This document shows positions 12,499 to 19,934 of a stretch of 64,000 bases of DNA, piece after piece. The stretch is from Novosphingobium sp. CECT 9465. GTDB lineage: Bacteria; Pseudomonadota; Alphaproteobacteria; Sphingomonadales; Sphingomonadaceae. Both the position numbers and the translations under genes were made by a program. Position 1 is the stretch's first letter. The number at the start of each line of letters is the position of its first letter. Where the stretch lies: assembly GCF_920987055.1 (NCBI RefSeq), contig NZ_CAKLBX010000001.1, positions 1,784,501 through 1,848,500 on the forward strand, given 5' to 3'. The notes below the pieces were generated by a model. The model ran no database searches. It saw only the letters and a list, made by a program, of their open reading frames with translations, and had not been told where the DNA came from.

Positions 12499-12948
12499 TT
12501 AGGCAGGTCTTTTCCCTTTGGCAACCCCTTCAAGCAAGGGAATCAACGCCTGCGCCAGAGGCACGTCGAGTGGAGGCATCGGCAGGGTGCAGAACATGTC
12601 TGGAGACACCCATGCAATCTGCGTCCCCGTCTCCAGCGCTGCGGGAACACCTTGCCAGTGACGTGTCGTGTACAACAGCAACAGCAACGATCGCTTGCCC
12701 GCGCCTGCCCGGTCACTCGCAAAGGTCAGCGGCACCAGATCGGGCTTGGCGACCGCCACGCCCAGTTCTTCGTCGATTTCCCTTACAAGCGCTTCTTCAG
12801 GTGTTTCACCTGCATCCAGCTTCCCGCCCGGAAACTCCCAAAGCCCGCCGTGTGCCTTGTTGGGAGGCCGCTGCTGCACCAGCACCTTTCCTTCGCCCGA
12901 CACCATCGCAAGCGCGACCACGATCAGCACTGTCGACATTTCTTCCAT
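12499..12948 (-). CDS. mutT: NUDIX hydrolase, MutT-like 8-oxo-dGTP diphosphatase
   Basis: A NUDIX protein of about 149 residues. The Nudix box reads G-GKLDAGETPEEALVREIDEELGV, matching GX5EX7REUXEEXGU, and the preceding LWEFPGGK is the MutT hallmark. The first strand STVLIVVALAMV and the VLVQQRP segment support the MutT group, which removes 8-oxo-dGTP and prevents A:T to C:G mutations. Start is uncertain: ATGs at 12963, 12948 and 12939 are all in frame, the first with AAAAGG just upstream; the open frame continues further but overlaps the promoter of the divergent pilin gene. Confidence 0.88.
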   Translation of the reverse strand: MEEMSTVLIVVALAMVSGEGKVLVQQRPPNKAHGGLWEFPGGKLDAGETPEEALVREIDEELGVAVAKPDLVPLTFASDRAGAGKRSLLLLLYTTRHWQGVPAALETGTQIAWVSPDMFCTLPMPPLDVPLAQALIPLLEGVAKGKRPA

Positions 12949-12962
12949 CACGTGTGGTTCCA

Positions 12963-12979
12963 TCAACCTTTTCTTAGGC
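12963..12979 (+). promoter_or_regulatory. Candidate CtrA-like box upstream of first Flp pilin
   Basis: The segment has the form TCAA-N7-TTAG followed by GC, close to the CtrA consensus TTAA-N7-TTAA (two mismatches). A very similar segment, TTAA-N7-TTAGGC, precedes the second pilin. Position is about 40 nt before the ATG at 13017. The assignment is inference from the shared sequence and from known CtrA control of pilA in Caulobacter. Confidence 0.3.
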
Positions 12980-13016
12980 ACCTGCGCATAGAACCGACCG
13001 TGCCGCAATCTTGGGA

Positions 13017-13205
13017 ATGATCGTGAAGAACCTGCTTCTGAAAGTCTTTCGCAGTGAAAGCGGTGCCACTGCCATCGAATATGGCTTGCTGATCGCATGT
13101 ATCGGCATGGCCACGGTTTTTGGCATGAAGTCGTTCTCAGATTCGATGTACAACATGTACCTCACCGTCAATGAGAATACTGCCCAGAAAGTTGCGGGCA
13201 ATTAA
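13017..13205 (+). CDS. Flp-type pilin (first copy)
   Basis: A 62-residue Flp/Fap pilin. It has the short charged leader ending SESGATAIEYGLL: the Flp signature is G-ATAIEYGL with cleavage by prepilin peptidase after the Gly and before ATAIEYG, followed by a hydrophobic helix and a hydrophilic tail (NMYLTVNENTAQKVAGN). I use the ATG at 13017; a TTG two codons earlier is in frame, and neither has a clear ribosome site. The hydrophobic part is more divergent from standard Flp than the second copy (contains Cys and several Met), so it may be a minor pilin. Confidence 0.92.
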   Translation: MIVKNLLLKVFRSESGATAIEYGLLIACIGMATVFGMKSFSDSMYNMYLTVNENTAQKVAGN

Positions 13206-13218
13206 CGGCTTCTTAGGC
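13202..13218 (+). promoter_or_regulatory. Candidate CtrA-like box upstream of second Flp pilin
   Basis: TTAA-N7-TTAG, one mismatch from the CtrA consensus TTAA-N7-TTAA, followed by GC. Starts inside the stop codon of the first pilin and lies about 85 nt before the ATG at 13303. Shares its right half CTTAGGC with the box at 12963. No footprint evidence; inference. Confidence 0.35.
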
Positions 13219-13302
13219 TTTGATACGTACCTCTACGAATGCTCGCTCCGGGGACAAAATTGGGGCGGGACGGGAATGAAGACACACTCTAGGAGACCGA
13301 CC

Positions 13303-13482
13303 ATGAAGCTTTTCCGCAACCTGCTCGCCAACAACGAAGGCGCCACTGCAATCGAATACGGCCTGATCGCAGCTCTCGTCGCTGTTGCCGCCATCGGCGC
13401 AATGGGTGCCCTGGGTGACTCGCTGGGCAACACCTTCAACGGTGTTTCGGACGAAATGGACAACGCGCTTCCTGAAGCTTAA
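13303..13482 (+). CDS. Flp-type pilin (second copy, probable major pilin)
   Basis: A 59-residue Flp pilin: leader MKLFRNLLANNEG, cleavage before ATAIEYGLIAALVAVA, then a Gly/Ala-rich helix and an acidic tail SDEMDNALPEA. This matches the classic Flp1/PilA pattern closely. A strong ribosome site, AGGAGA, is 6-11 nt upstream of the ATG, and a strong terminator follows at 13525, both consistent with high expression of a major subunit. Upstream, 13206-13302 has a spacer that carries its own candidate regulatory box. Confidence 0.95.
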   Translation: MKLFRNLLANNEGATAIEYGLIAALVAVAAIGAMGALGDSLGNTFNGVSDEMDNALPEA

Positions 13483-13524
13483 TAGCGCGAGGCGCCCAAA
13501 GCGGCGCCGATCCAGACCAGAAAG

Positions 13525-13553
13525 AAGGGCGTCCCTCACGGGGCGCCCTTTTT
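13525..13553 (+). terminator. Rho-independent terminator of the Flp pilin gene
   Basis: Stem AAGGGCG / CGCCCTT extended by CCC/GGG with one bulged base (13525-13535 and 13541-13550), followed by a T-run at 13549-13553. Lies 43 nt after the pilin stop. Confidence 0.9.
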
Positions 13554-13575
13554 CGTTGGCGATCATGGCGTTTGC
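13550..13575 (+). repeat. Left copy of 26-nt imperfect direct repeat flanking palindrome
   Basis: Begins with TTTTCGTTGGCGA and differs from the right copy (13718-13743) at three positions. It starts in the T-run of the pilin terminator, so the right copy looks like a duplication of terminator-adjacent sequence. The two copies bracket the palindromic element. Confidence 0.75.
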
Positions 13576-13586
13576 AAACATTACGT

Positions 13587-13681
13587 CGTCATTGCGAGGT
13601 GGCGAAGCCGACGAAGCAATCCAGAGTCTGCGCTAACCACTCTGGATTGCTTCACCTCGCTGCGCGAGGCTCGCAATGACG
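13587..13681. repeat. 95-nt intergenic palindromic element
   Basis: Outer arms CGTCATTGCGAG (13587-13598) and CTCGCAATGACG (13670-13681) are perfect inverted repeats; inner arms GAAGCAATCCAGAG (13613-13626) and CTCTGGATTGCTTC (13640-13653) are a perfect 14-bp pair. The whole would fold as one long hairpin. The same kind of sequence is common between genes in many alphaproteobacterial genomes and behaves as a dispersed, non-coding, MITE-like repeat. No reading frame of note in it. Together with its flanks it fills the 13.48-13.78 kb gap. Confidence 0.85.
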
Positions 13682-13717
13682 AAGCTATGACTTGTATTTG
13701 CAAGCGACATAATCGCG

Positions 13718-13743
13718 TTTTCGTTGGCGACCATGGCATCTGC
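13718..13743 (+). repeat. Right copy of 26-nt imperfect direct repeat flanking palindrome
   Basis: Begins TTTTCGTTGGCGA, as in the left copy at 13550-13575; 23 of 26 positions match by eye. Lies 37 nt beyond the palindrome and 33 nt before the stop of the M48 peptidase gene. Confidence 0.75.
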
Positions 13744-13775
13744 CAAGCCCTGTGGAATCGCCGATTCCGCCGCAC

Positions 13776-15254
13776 TCAATAGATGACGATCTTGACCTTC
13801 TGCCCCGCAGCCAGCTTGCTCGACGCGGTCAGCCCGTTCAGCACAAGAAACCGCTCCAGCGCCTTGTCAGTATAGGCCATCCGCTTCGCCATCGTTTGCA
13901 CAGTGTCGCCAGCCTTTACAGTCACCACCGACAATTTGCGGGGACGAACGGCGGAAGCCTCGGTTGCGCTGATGCGCCTGATCGATCTGAACATTGTATC
14001 GAACTGCGATGCCTGCCCGGCCTGGCTGATCGTGGCGAAATGGAACGCCTGATTTGGCGCCCATTCATAAGCGAACACGACAACGTCCACCTGACCGCTG
14101 CCACTTGTTGCGCGCGTTGCACCATAGGCAGCCTTGATACCGTTGACGGTGGTGGTCTGGACGGAATCGGGGCGCATCTGCTGATCGCTCAACCCGGCAA
14201 ACACGGTGTTCACATAAGCGCTGAGATCGCCGCCATAGGCCGCCGTAGAAAACTCGCCCTTGCCGCTTTGACCAGAGATGGAAACCGCGCGCGTACCATT
14301 CACCAGATAAAAGCCATTTGGCGCCTGAAACGCCATGCGGAATGCCGGGTGCGTGAAGTTCGAGCCGTCGACGATGCCCTGCGCCGGATCATCGCCATAC
14401 GTCAGGCCGTTAACGCCCGCGAGGAAGACATCGCGGTTGGTCTTTCCGGGTTTCGTGCCCGCCCGCGTCAGCGCTGCGCGAACGCGCGATGCCGGATCAG
14501 GGTGAGTGCTTGCCCACTCCGGCACCTGATTCGTGGTGCCCTTGATGCTTGCGTCCAGCGCATTCTGGTTCGCGAGGCTTTGCAGGACCGATGACATCGC
14601 CCGCGGATCGTATCCGGCCCGTTGGAGATAGGTTATTCCCAGGTTGTCAGCCTCTGTTTCCTGCCCGCGCGAATATTTGAGCGTGAGCAACTGGCTGCCC
14701 GTCGAGAAAATCTTCTGCCCGATCTGGCCCAGCGCATTATTGCCAAGGATTGCACCCGAAAGCAGCGTACCCAACGCTCCGATGATCGAATTGCGCGTCG
14801 CCGCGCTCTGCCGCTTGGCCGCATGGCGCGCGGCCACATGGCCCACTTCATGGCCCAGAACACCGGCCAGTTCGGCCTCGTTGTTCATCAGCGCCGCCAG
14901 TTGGCGCGTCACATAGACGTACCCGCCCGGAATGGCGAAAGCATTGTTTACCGGGGAGTTGAGCAAGGTGACGGTAAAATCGCCCTTGGCATTGCTGAGG
15001 CCCGATTGCACCGCGATGGTCTTGCCCACGTTCTGCACATAGGTCGCCTGGGTGCCCGTCATGGCCCCGCCGAATTCCTGCAAAAGCTGCGGATGCGCCT
15101 CGGCCCCCTGCTTGCGATCAGCGGCGCTGATTGACTGGATTGCGCCTTGCGCGCTGGCTGGATTGCCATTCTGCCCGGCACAAGCAGGCAGGATTACCGC
15201 CGCTGCTGCGGAAACTGTCAGGATTGCAGCGCGTGAACGAAAATTGACGGGCAT
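13776..15254 (-). CDS. M48-family metalloprotease lipoprotein with C-terminal LysM-like domain
   Basis: A 492-residue envelope peptidase. The N-terminus is a lipoprotein signal peptide with lipobox LPAC. The zinc motif HEVGH (about residues 135-139) sits in the M48 context AELAGVLGHEVGHVAARH, and the third ligand region is QETEADNLG, as in BepA/Oma1-type periplasmic peptidases that handle outer-membrane proteins. The last 50 residues (VVTVKAGDTVQTMAKRM... LAAGQKVKIV) resemble a LysM peptidoglycan-binding domain. Start at 15254 is chosen because GGGAGAG lies just upstream; an in-frame codon 7 residues earlier has none. Confidence 0.9.
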   Translation of the reverse strand: MPVNFRSRAAILTVSAAAAVILPACAGQNGNPASAQGAIQSISAADRKQGAEAHPQLLQEFGGAMTGTQATYVQNVGKTIAVQSGLSNAKGDFTVTLLNSPVNNAFAIPGGYVYVTRQLAALMNNEAELAGVLGHEVGHVAARHAAKRQSAATRNSIIGALGTLLSGAILGNNALGQIGQKIFSTGSQLLTLKYSRGQETEADNLGITYLQRAGYDPRAMSSVLQSLANQNALDASIKGTTNQVPEWASTHPDPASRVRAALTRAGTKPGKTNRDVFLAGVNGLTYGDDPAQGIVDGSNFTHPAFRMAFQAPNGFYLVNGTRAVSISGQSGKGEFSTAAYGGDLSAYVNTVFAGLSDQQMRPDSVQTTTVNGIKAAYGATRATSGSGQVDVVVFAYEWAPNQAFHFATISQAGQASQFDTMFRSIRRISATEASAVRPRKLSVVTVKAGDTVQTMAKRMAYTDKALERFLVLNGLTASSKLAAGQKVKIVIY

Positions 15255-15361
15255 CGGTCTCTCCCTGTCGGCCAAGCGTTATGGAACGCCTGCGCCCTGA
15301 TGGACGTCGTAACAACCCGCTTGTCGCAAATAGAGTTCCCCAGCGCCAGAGTCTCGTGACG

Positions 15362-16306
15362 TCAGGCGCCGATGCGCAGGAACCGCTCCGCGCGCAGCGC
15401 CCGCAATTCGTCAGCGGTCCTGCCCGAAAGCGCGTCCAGTTCCTCGCCAATCGCCGCGCCCAATGTGGCACAGGCAAGCGCAGGATCGCGATGCGCCCCC
15501 CCCACTGGTTCACGCACGATCCGGTCGATCACGCCCAGCCCCAGCAGGTCCTGCGCCGTTACCTTCATCGCCTCCGCAGCATCTGCCGCCTTTTCGGACG
15601 TGCGCCACAGAATCGAAGCGCAACCTTCGGGCGAGATCACCGAATAGATCGCATGTTCCAGCATCAGCACGCGCTCGGCGCTCGCCAGCGCAACCGCGCC
15701 GCCCGATCCGCCTTCACCAACGATCGTTGCCACCATCGGCACACCAAGGCCAAGGCAGGCCTCGGTCGAACGGGCGATGGCTTCCGCCTGCCCGCGCTCT
15801 TCGGCTTCAACGCCGGGAAACGCGCCGGACGTGTCGACCAGCGTCACCACCGGCAGCCCGAATCGGCTTGCCATTTCCATCAGGCGGATCGCCTTGCGAT
15901 ATCCCTCAGGCTTGCCCATGCCGAAGTTGTGGCGGATGCGGCTTTGCGTATCGTTGCCCTTCTCGTGCCCGATCAGCATCACGCGACGCTCGCCCAGCCT
16001 GGCAAAGCCGCCGACGATGGCCTGATCCTCGCCATAAAGGCGATCGCCGCCCAGCGGCAGGAAATCGGTAAAGATTGCCTCGACATAATCCTTGAAGTGC
16101 GGGCGCGCAGGGTGACGCGCCACTTGCGTCTTCTGCCACGGCGTCAGCGCCTTGTACGTGCTGGCCAGTAGTTCGGCAGACTTGGCTTCAAGCCGCCGGA
16201 TCTCGGAACTGATGTCAATATCCCCGCCCTGCGCGGTCTGGCGCAGTTCGGCGATGCGGGCTTCGAGCGCGGCGACCGGCTTTTCGAACTCGAGATAGGA
16301 AATCAT
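15362..16306 (-). CDS. accA: Acetyl-CoA carboxylase carboxyltransferase subunit alpha
   Basis: AccA forms, with AccD, the carboxyltransferase that moves carboxyl from biotin to acetyl-CoA for fatty acid synthesis. The 314-residue sequence has the family order: coiled N-terminus ([19 protein letters not shown]), [13 protein letters not shown], the [18 protein letters not shown] block, [21 protein letters not shown], and the oxyanion segment [12 protein letters not shown]. Length is normal. Start is MISYLEF at 16306; the frame runs 12 codons further. It lies 32 nt after xerD on the same strand. accD, accB and accC of this complex are not here; the carboxylase at 41-44 kb is separate. Confidence 0.96.
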   Translation of the reverse strand: MISYLEFEKPVAALEARIAELRQTAQGGDIDISSEIRRLEAKSAELLASTYKALTPWQKTQVARHPARPHFKDYVEAIFTDFLPLGGDRLYGEDQAIVGGFARLGERRVMLIGHEKGNDTQSRIRHNFGMGKPEGYRKAIRLMEMASRFGLPVVTLVDTSGAFPGVEAEERGQAEAIARSTEACLGLGVPMVATIVGEGGSGGAVALASAERVLMLEHAIYSVISPEGCASILWRTSEKAADAAEAMKVTAQDLLGLGVIDRIVREPVGGAHRDPALACATLGAAIGEELDALSGRTADELRALRAERFLRIGA

Positions 16307-16338
16307 GCCGCTTCCGCTAAGCGCGCGCGCGGCTCTGG

Positions 16339-17232
16339 TCAACCGGTAGACGCGTTGCCAAGCGGATGACGCTGATTGACCAGCGCCACAAGGCGGGCCG
16401 AATCGACGTGAGTGTAAATCTGCGTCGTGGCGATGTCGGCGTGGCCCAGAAGGGTCTGGAGGACGCGAAGATCGGCTCCGCCCTCCAGCAAATGCGTGGC
16501 AAATGCATGGCGCAACACGTGCGGGCTGACGGTTTCCGGGTCAAGCCCCGCCCGCCCCGCCAGATCGCGCAGAAGCTGAAACAGCCGTACCCGCGACAAG
16601 TGTCCGCCTTTGGGGCTGGGAAAAACGAAGCGCCCCCCCTTCCCCCGGATCGCCAGCCATTCGGACAGCGCCCGCACTGCCCGCGCGGAAACCGGCACCA
16701 TCCGCTGCACCCCGCCTTTTCCGGTGATCGTCAGGAAAGGCGCATCGCGCGGAACGGCGGCTATCGGCAATGAAACAAGCTCTGTCGCGCGCAAGCCCGA
16801 TCCGTAGAGCAGCTCCAGCAACGCCAGCAGCCGCAAGCCCTCAGGCGTCCCGGCGCAGGCATCTGCTTCTGCCGTTGCAAACAAGGCAGAAATCGCGGCA
16901 TGATCGAGCAACCGGGGCAAGGGCCGACGCGTCCGCGGGCGGGGAAGCGCCGAGGACGGATCGTCCTCGCGCAGACCCTCATCCACCAGAAACCCGTAGA
17001 ACTGTCGCAGCGCCGATGCCTTGCGCGCCAGTGATGACGGGGCAAGATCGGCCCATGCGGCCGCCAGCCCGGCAATATCATCGCGGCCTGCACCTGCCAG
17101 CTCGCCAACAGTCTGTGCGGCCTGCGCCAGATCGCGGCGATAGGCCGCGAGCGTATTGGCCGCCGCCCCGCGCTGCGCCGCCAGCATCGCCAGAAAACTC
17201 TCGACCTCCGGTTCGGCTGGGGCCTTTGTCAC
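16339..17232 (-). CDS. xerD: Site-specific tyrosine recombinase, XerD type
   Basis: XerD with XerC resolves chromosome dimers at dif. The 297-residue protein has a SAM-like core-binding N-terminus ([25 protein letters not shown]) and the catalytic domain with the full set: Arg in GSGLRATEL, Lys in GKGGVQR, HVLRH (His-x-x-Arg), His in LLGHADI and the nucleophile Tyr in TTQIYTHV. The start is GTG at 17232. The upstream gene ends 2 nt before. Not next to an integrated element, and the conserved genomic setting near accA and aroK argues for the housekeeping recombinase rather than a phage integrase. Confidence 0.93.
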   Translation of the reverse strand: MTKAPAEPEVESFLAMLAAQRGAAANTLAAYRRDLAQAAQTVGELAGAGRDDIAGLAAAWADLAPSSLARKASALRQFYGFLVDEGLREDDPSSALPRPRTRRPLPRLLDHAAISALFATAEADACAGTPEGLRLLALLELLYGSGLRATELVSLPIAAVPRDAPFLTITGKGGVQRMVPVSARAVRALSEWLAIRGKGGRFVFPSPKGGHLSRVRLFQLLRDLAGRAGLDPETVSPHVLRHAFATHLLEGGADLRVLQTLLGHADIATTQIYTHVDSARLVALVNQRHPLGNASTG

Positions 17233-17234
17233 CG

Positions 17235-19130
17235 TCAGACGCGCGAGACTGCTTCGGCTGCGATCATCCGCGCCTCGCCATCCAGCCCCACGCGATGCAG
17301 CGCAGAAACGATGTGATAGAGATGCAGCGGCGTCATCCGGTCCCAGCGTTCCCCTTGCATGCCGAATGCAGCCAGTAGCGAAACCAGCGCCGGATTGTTC
17401 GATGCCGCCGCCGCGTCGATGGCGCGGGTCCAGCGGGTCTGGCGGGTCAGATCGACGCTCAGCTTTTCGGCAAAGCCGCGCGCGGCTCCGGCATCGACCC
17501 GCTCAAGCCCCATCAGGCCCGCCAGCAGGAACTGCGACCGCAGAGCGCCTTCCGAATCGTCCTCGTCTGCAAAGGTATTGAGGCCTTCATTGCCGACCTG
17601 TGTTGCCCGGCCAGGATTGGCGATGACCGCCAGTCCCCATCCTTCGCTGCCAACAGGCAGAAACGGCGCCCATTTCAAGGCATTGCGATCCAGTCCCGCG
17701 GTCAACATCGATGCCACCAGCGATGCCGCGCTGTCTGACAACGCTTCGCTGGGTACAAGCCGCGCTGCCGCATGGGATGTCAGCACCAGCCCCGAATAGG
17801 CCCGGTCGGGATCGCTGCCATCGCCCCACAGGCTGCGGATCGCCTCCATGCGGTCGCTTGCGGCCTTGGCAACATACGCGCTGCGCAGCGTCTCTGATCG
17901 CTTGGTCCATTCGTCTGTGTCACCGCTTGCCGCATTGGCATCGCGCAGCGCATACAACTGGCTGTAGAGGTCGATCATCGCCTGCGCCGACAGAATCCCG
18001 CGCGCGGCTGCCACGTCGGCTGCCGCTGCGCGCGAAGCCAGCGGCAGCATCGGCGCGCGAACCGCTGTCAAAGCATAGGCTGCGCCTGCATTCCTGCGCA
18101 GCGCTTCAGGCGGTTCGAGACCTGTCGCGAACGACATGCCGATGCTCCACGGCGTCAGGTTTTCAATGCCGTCCCATTCGATTTTCACCGCCCGCCGCGC
18201 GTTCAGCGCCGCACCGGCGAATTTCTGCGCCAGCAGAATGTCGGTCTTGTTTGCCGTCCCCCGGCGCAGGGCGCGATCGAGCTGCGCCATGCCCGACGAT
18301 CCCTCGTCCGCAAAGGCAGAACATATCGCCCGCGTAAGGTCCCATTCCCAGCCCGGACGCCCCGATGCGGTCAACGCCGTAATCGGACACAGACCAACCG
18401 GATCGGACGTAGCGAGAAAGCTCGCCATTGCCGCGTCTTCCAGATCGCGCGTGAAATTGCCGCTGTCCACCGACTGCACCAGCGCCCGCGCTGCATCGGC
18501 CTCGCCCATGCGCAGCAGCAGTTGCGCGCGGATCGCGGCCCAGTCTGCACCGTTCATCCCCACCGGCGTCGCAAGCCGGCTTGCCAGAGCGCGCCGCGCA
18601 AGGATGTGCCCCCAGCGCGAAACAAAGCGCCCGCGCGTACCGGCTATCACACCTTTGACGAAAGGCCCGTTCAGGTAATGCGTGGACGCCGCCGGAAATC
18701 CGCCTTCGCGCTGGTCGATCACGCCCACGATATCAAGGCTGCGCTGCCCCGATGGCGGAATGTCGAACTTCGGCTTGGCAGATTCGATGAGCTTTTCCAG
18801 CAATGCCGGATCGATCGAATTGAGCAGAGCCTGGTCTCCGCCGCCCGATACCCTTCCATTCGGCACGGACCCTGCGGAAGGAACCGGCTGCACCACCGGC
18901 GTCGAAGTGGGCGTGATCGTACCGGCCGGAGTAGCTGCGGTGGCACTCGCCGAAGGTCGTGGCGCAGGTGTCGTCGCCCGCGCCGGAGCAGAAGATCGCT
19001 GGGGAGCCGGGCGCGCAGGTGCTGGCGCATTGTCGAACCCCGGCGGCAGCAGCGATTCCTGCGCAACCAGCGTCCCGGAAATCGCCGCAAGCGCCGCAAC
19101 GCCGCCAAACCAGAGCGCGCGCCGGGTCAT
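17235..19130 (-). CDS. Uncharacterised secreted or periplasmic protein, helical repeats
   Basis: A 631-residue protein I cannot name. Residues 1-24 are a signal peptide or anchor (RRALWFGGVAALAAISGTLVA). Residues about 25-90 are a low-complexity Ala/Pro/Ser/Thr linker. The rest is Ala-rich and helical with a repeated amphipathic pattern, like tetratricopeptide or similar solenoid proteins (for example MGEADAARALVQSVD), but no clean TPR consensus. Sphingomonads carry a gene of this kind between xerD and aroK. The start is the ATG that overlaps the stop of the small membrane protein gene (ATGA); a much longer frame continuing to 19838 is an antisense overlap with aroK. Confidence 0.75.
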   Translation of the reverse strand: MTRRALWFGGVAALAAISGTLVAQESLLPPGFDNAPAPARPAPQRSSAPARATTPAPRPSASATAATPAGTITPTSTPVVQPVPSAGSVPNGRVSGGGDQALLNSIDPALLEKLIESAKPKFDIPPSGQRSLDIVGVIDQREGGFPAASTHYLNGPFVKGVIAGTRGRFVSRWGHILARRALASRLATPVGMNGADWAAIRAQLLLRMGEADAARALVQSVDSGNFTRDLEDAAMASFLATSDPVGLCPITALTASGRPGWEWDLTRAICSAFADEGSSGMAQLDRALRRGTANKTDILLAQKFAGAALNARRAVKIEWDGIENLTPWSIGMSFATGLEPPEALRRNAGAAYALTAVRAPMLPLASRAAAADVAAARGILSAQAMIDLYSQLYALRDANAASGDTDEWTKRSETLRSAYVAKAASDRMEAIRSLWGDGSDPDRAYSGLVLTSHAAARLVPSEALSDSAASLVASMLTAGLDRNALKWAPFLPVGSEGWGLAVIANPGRATQVGNEGLNTFADEDDSEGALRSQFLLAGLMGLERVDAGAARGFAEKLSVDLTRQTRWTRAIDAAAASNNPALVSLLAAFGMQGERWDRMTPLHLYHIVSALHRVGLDGEARMIAAEAVSRV

Positions 19131-19264
19131 TGTGCCGTCGCTCCGGCGCTTACCGGCTGTTCGATCCATCGCATCGGCTGCGCCCCACCCTTGATCCAAG
19201 CCATCACCACGATAGCAGCCAGCACCACTGCGCCAACCGCTGCAATCATCTTCTTCACGCGCAT
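19127..19264 (-). CDS. 45-residue single-pass membrane protein
   Basis: A short gene within a longer spurious frame: ATG at 19264 with a good ribosome site GGGAG 4 nt upstream, and an ATGA overlap with the following large gene. The product has a basic start (MRVKK), one transmembrane helix (MIAAVGAVVLAAIVVMAWI) and a short polar tail. No known function. Translational coupling suggests it works with the large protein downstream. It is divergent from aroK with an 88-nt gap. Confidence 0.7.
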   Translation of the reverse strand: MRVKKMIAAVGAVVLAAIVVMAWIKGGAQPMRWIEQPVSAGATAQ

Positions 19265-19352
19265 TACGCTCCCGGCAGGCGCAAACGCCAGCAAAGTGTT
19301 CCTGCAGGCGATACTTGCAACGGGCACTAGCGCAAGTATAGGCGACCCGGCA

Positions 19353-19934
19353 ATGGAACTTGGCGCAGCCCCCCTCAGCTCGTCCGAAATCGCCCGCATC
19401 GCGCGGCGGATCGACCGGCCGTTGGTGCTTGTCGGGATGATGGGCGTTGGCAAGACCACCATCGGGCGCAAGCTCGCATCGATGCTCCACCTGCCATTTG
19501 TCGATGCCGACGAAGAGATCGAGCGCGCGGCACATATGCCGATCCCTGAAATCTTTGCAACCTATGGCGAATCCTACTTCCGCGATGGCGAACGGCGCGT
19601 AATCGCGCGGCTTGTCGGCACCGGTCGTTATGTCGATCGCAAAGTGCTGTCGACCGGAGGGGGTGCCTTTGTCGATGCCGCGACCCGCGCCCTCGTGCTG
19701 GACAAGGCCATCGCCGTCTGGCTCGACAGCGATGTGGAAACCCTTGTCGAACGCGTTGCCCGCAAGGCAAACCGGCCCTTGCTGAAGAACGGCGATCCAC
19801 GCGCAATCATCAGTCGCCTGAAGGATGAGCGTGAACAATTCTATTCACAGGCGCCCATTCACGTCATCAGCACAACGCACCCGCACCAGGTAACCGCTTC
19901 GCGCATTCTCAGGGCAATCGACCAATGGCTGTAA
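19353..19934 (+). CDS. aroK: Shikimate kinase
   Basis: Phosphorylates shikimate in the chorismate pathway. The 193-residue protein has the P-loop LVGMMGVGKTTIGRKLA, the DADEEIE shikimate-binding motif, the FRDGERRVIARL segment, the TGGGAF Walker B-like motif and RPLLK. The start is the ATG of MELGAAPLS; an upstream frame extension overlaps minus-strand genes. Overlaps aroB by 10 nt, so the two are translated together, as in many proteobacteria. Confidence 0.95.
   Translation: MELGAAPLSSSEIARIARRIDRPLVLVGMMGVGKTTIGRKLASMLHLPFVDADEEIERAAHMPIPEIFATYGESYFRDGERRVIARLVGTGRYVDRKVLSTGGGAFVDAATRALVLDKAIAVWLDSDVETLVERVARKANRPLLKNGDPRAIISRLKDEREQFYSQAPIHVISTTHPHQVTASRILRAIDQWL

Noticed and set aside
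16339-17232. Integrase of a genomic island
   Set aside because: The recombinase matches housekeeping XerD, the neighbours are core genes, and no attachment repeats or cargo are seen.
19131-19838. Upstream extension of the large minus-strand frame at 17235-19130
   Set aside because: It runs antisense through aroK. The ATG at 19130, coupled to the small membrane protein, fits the signal peptide.
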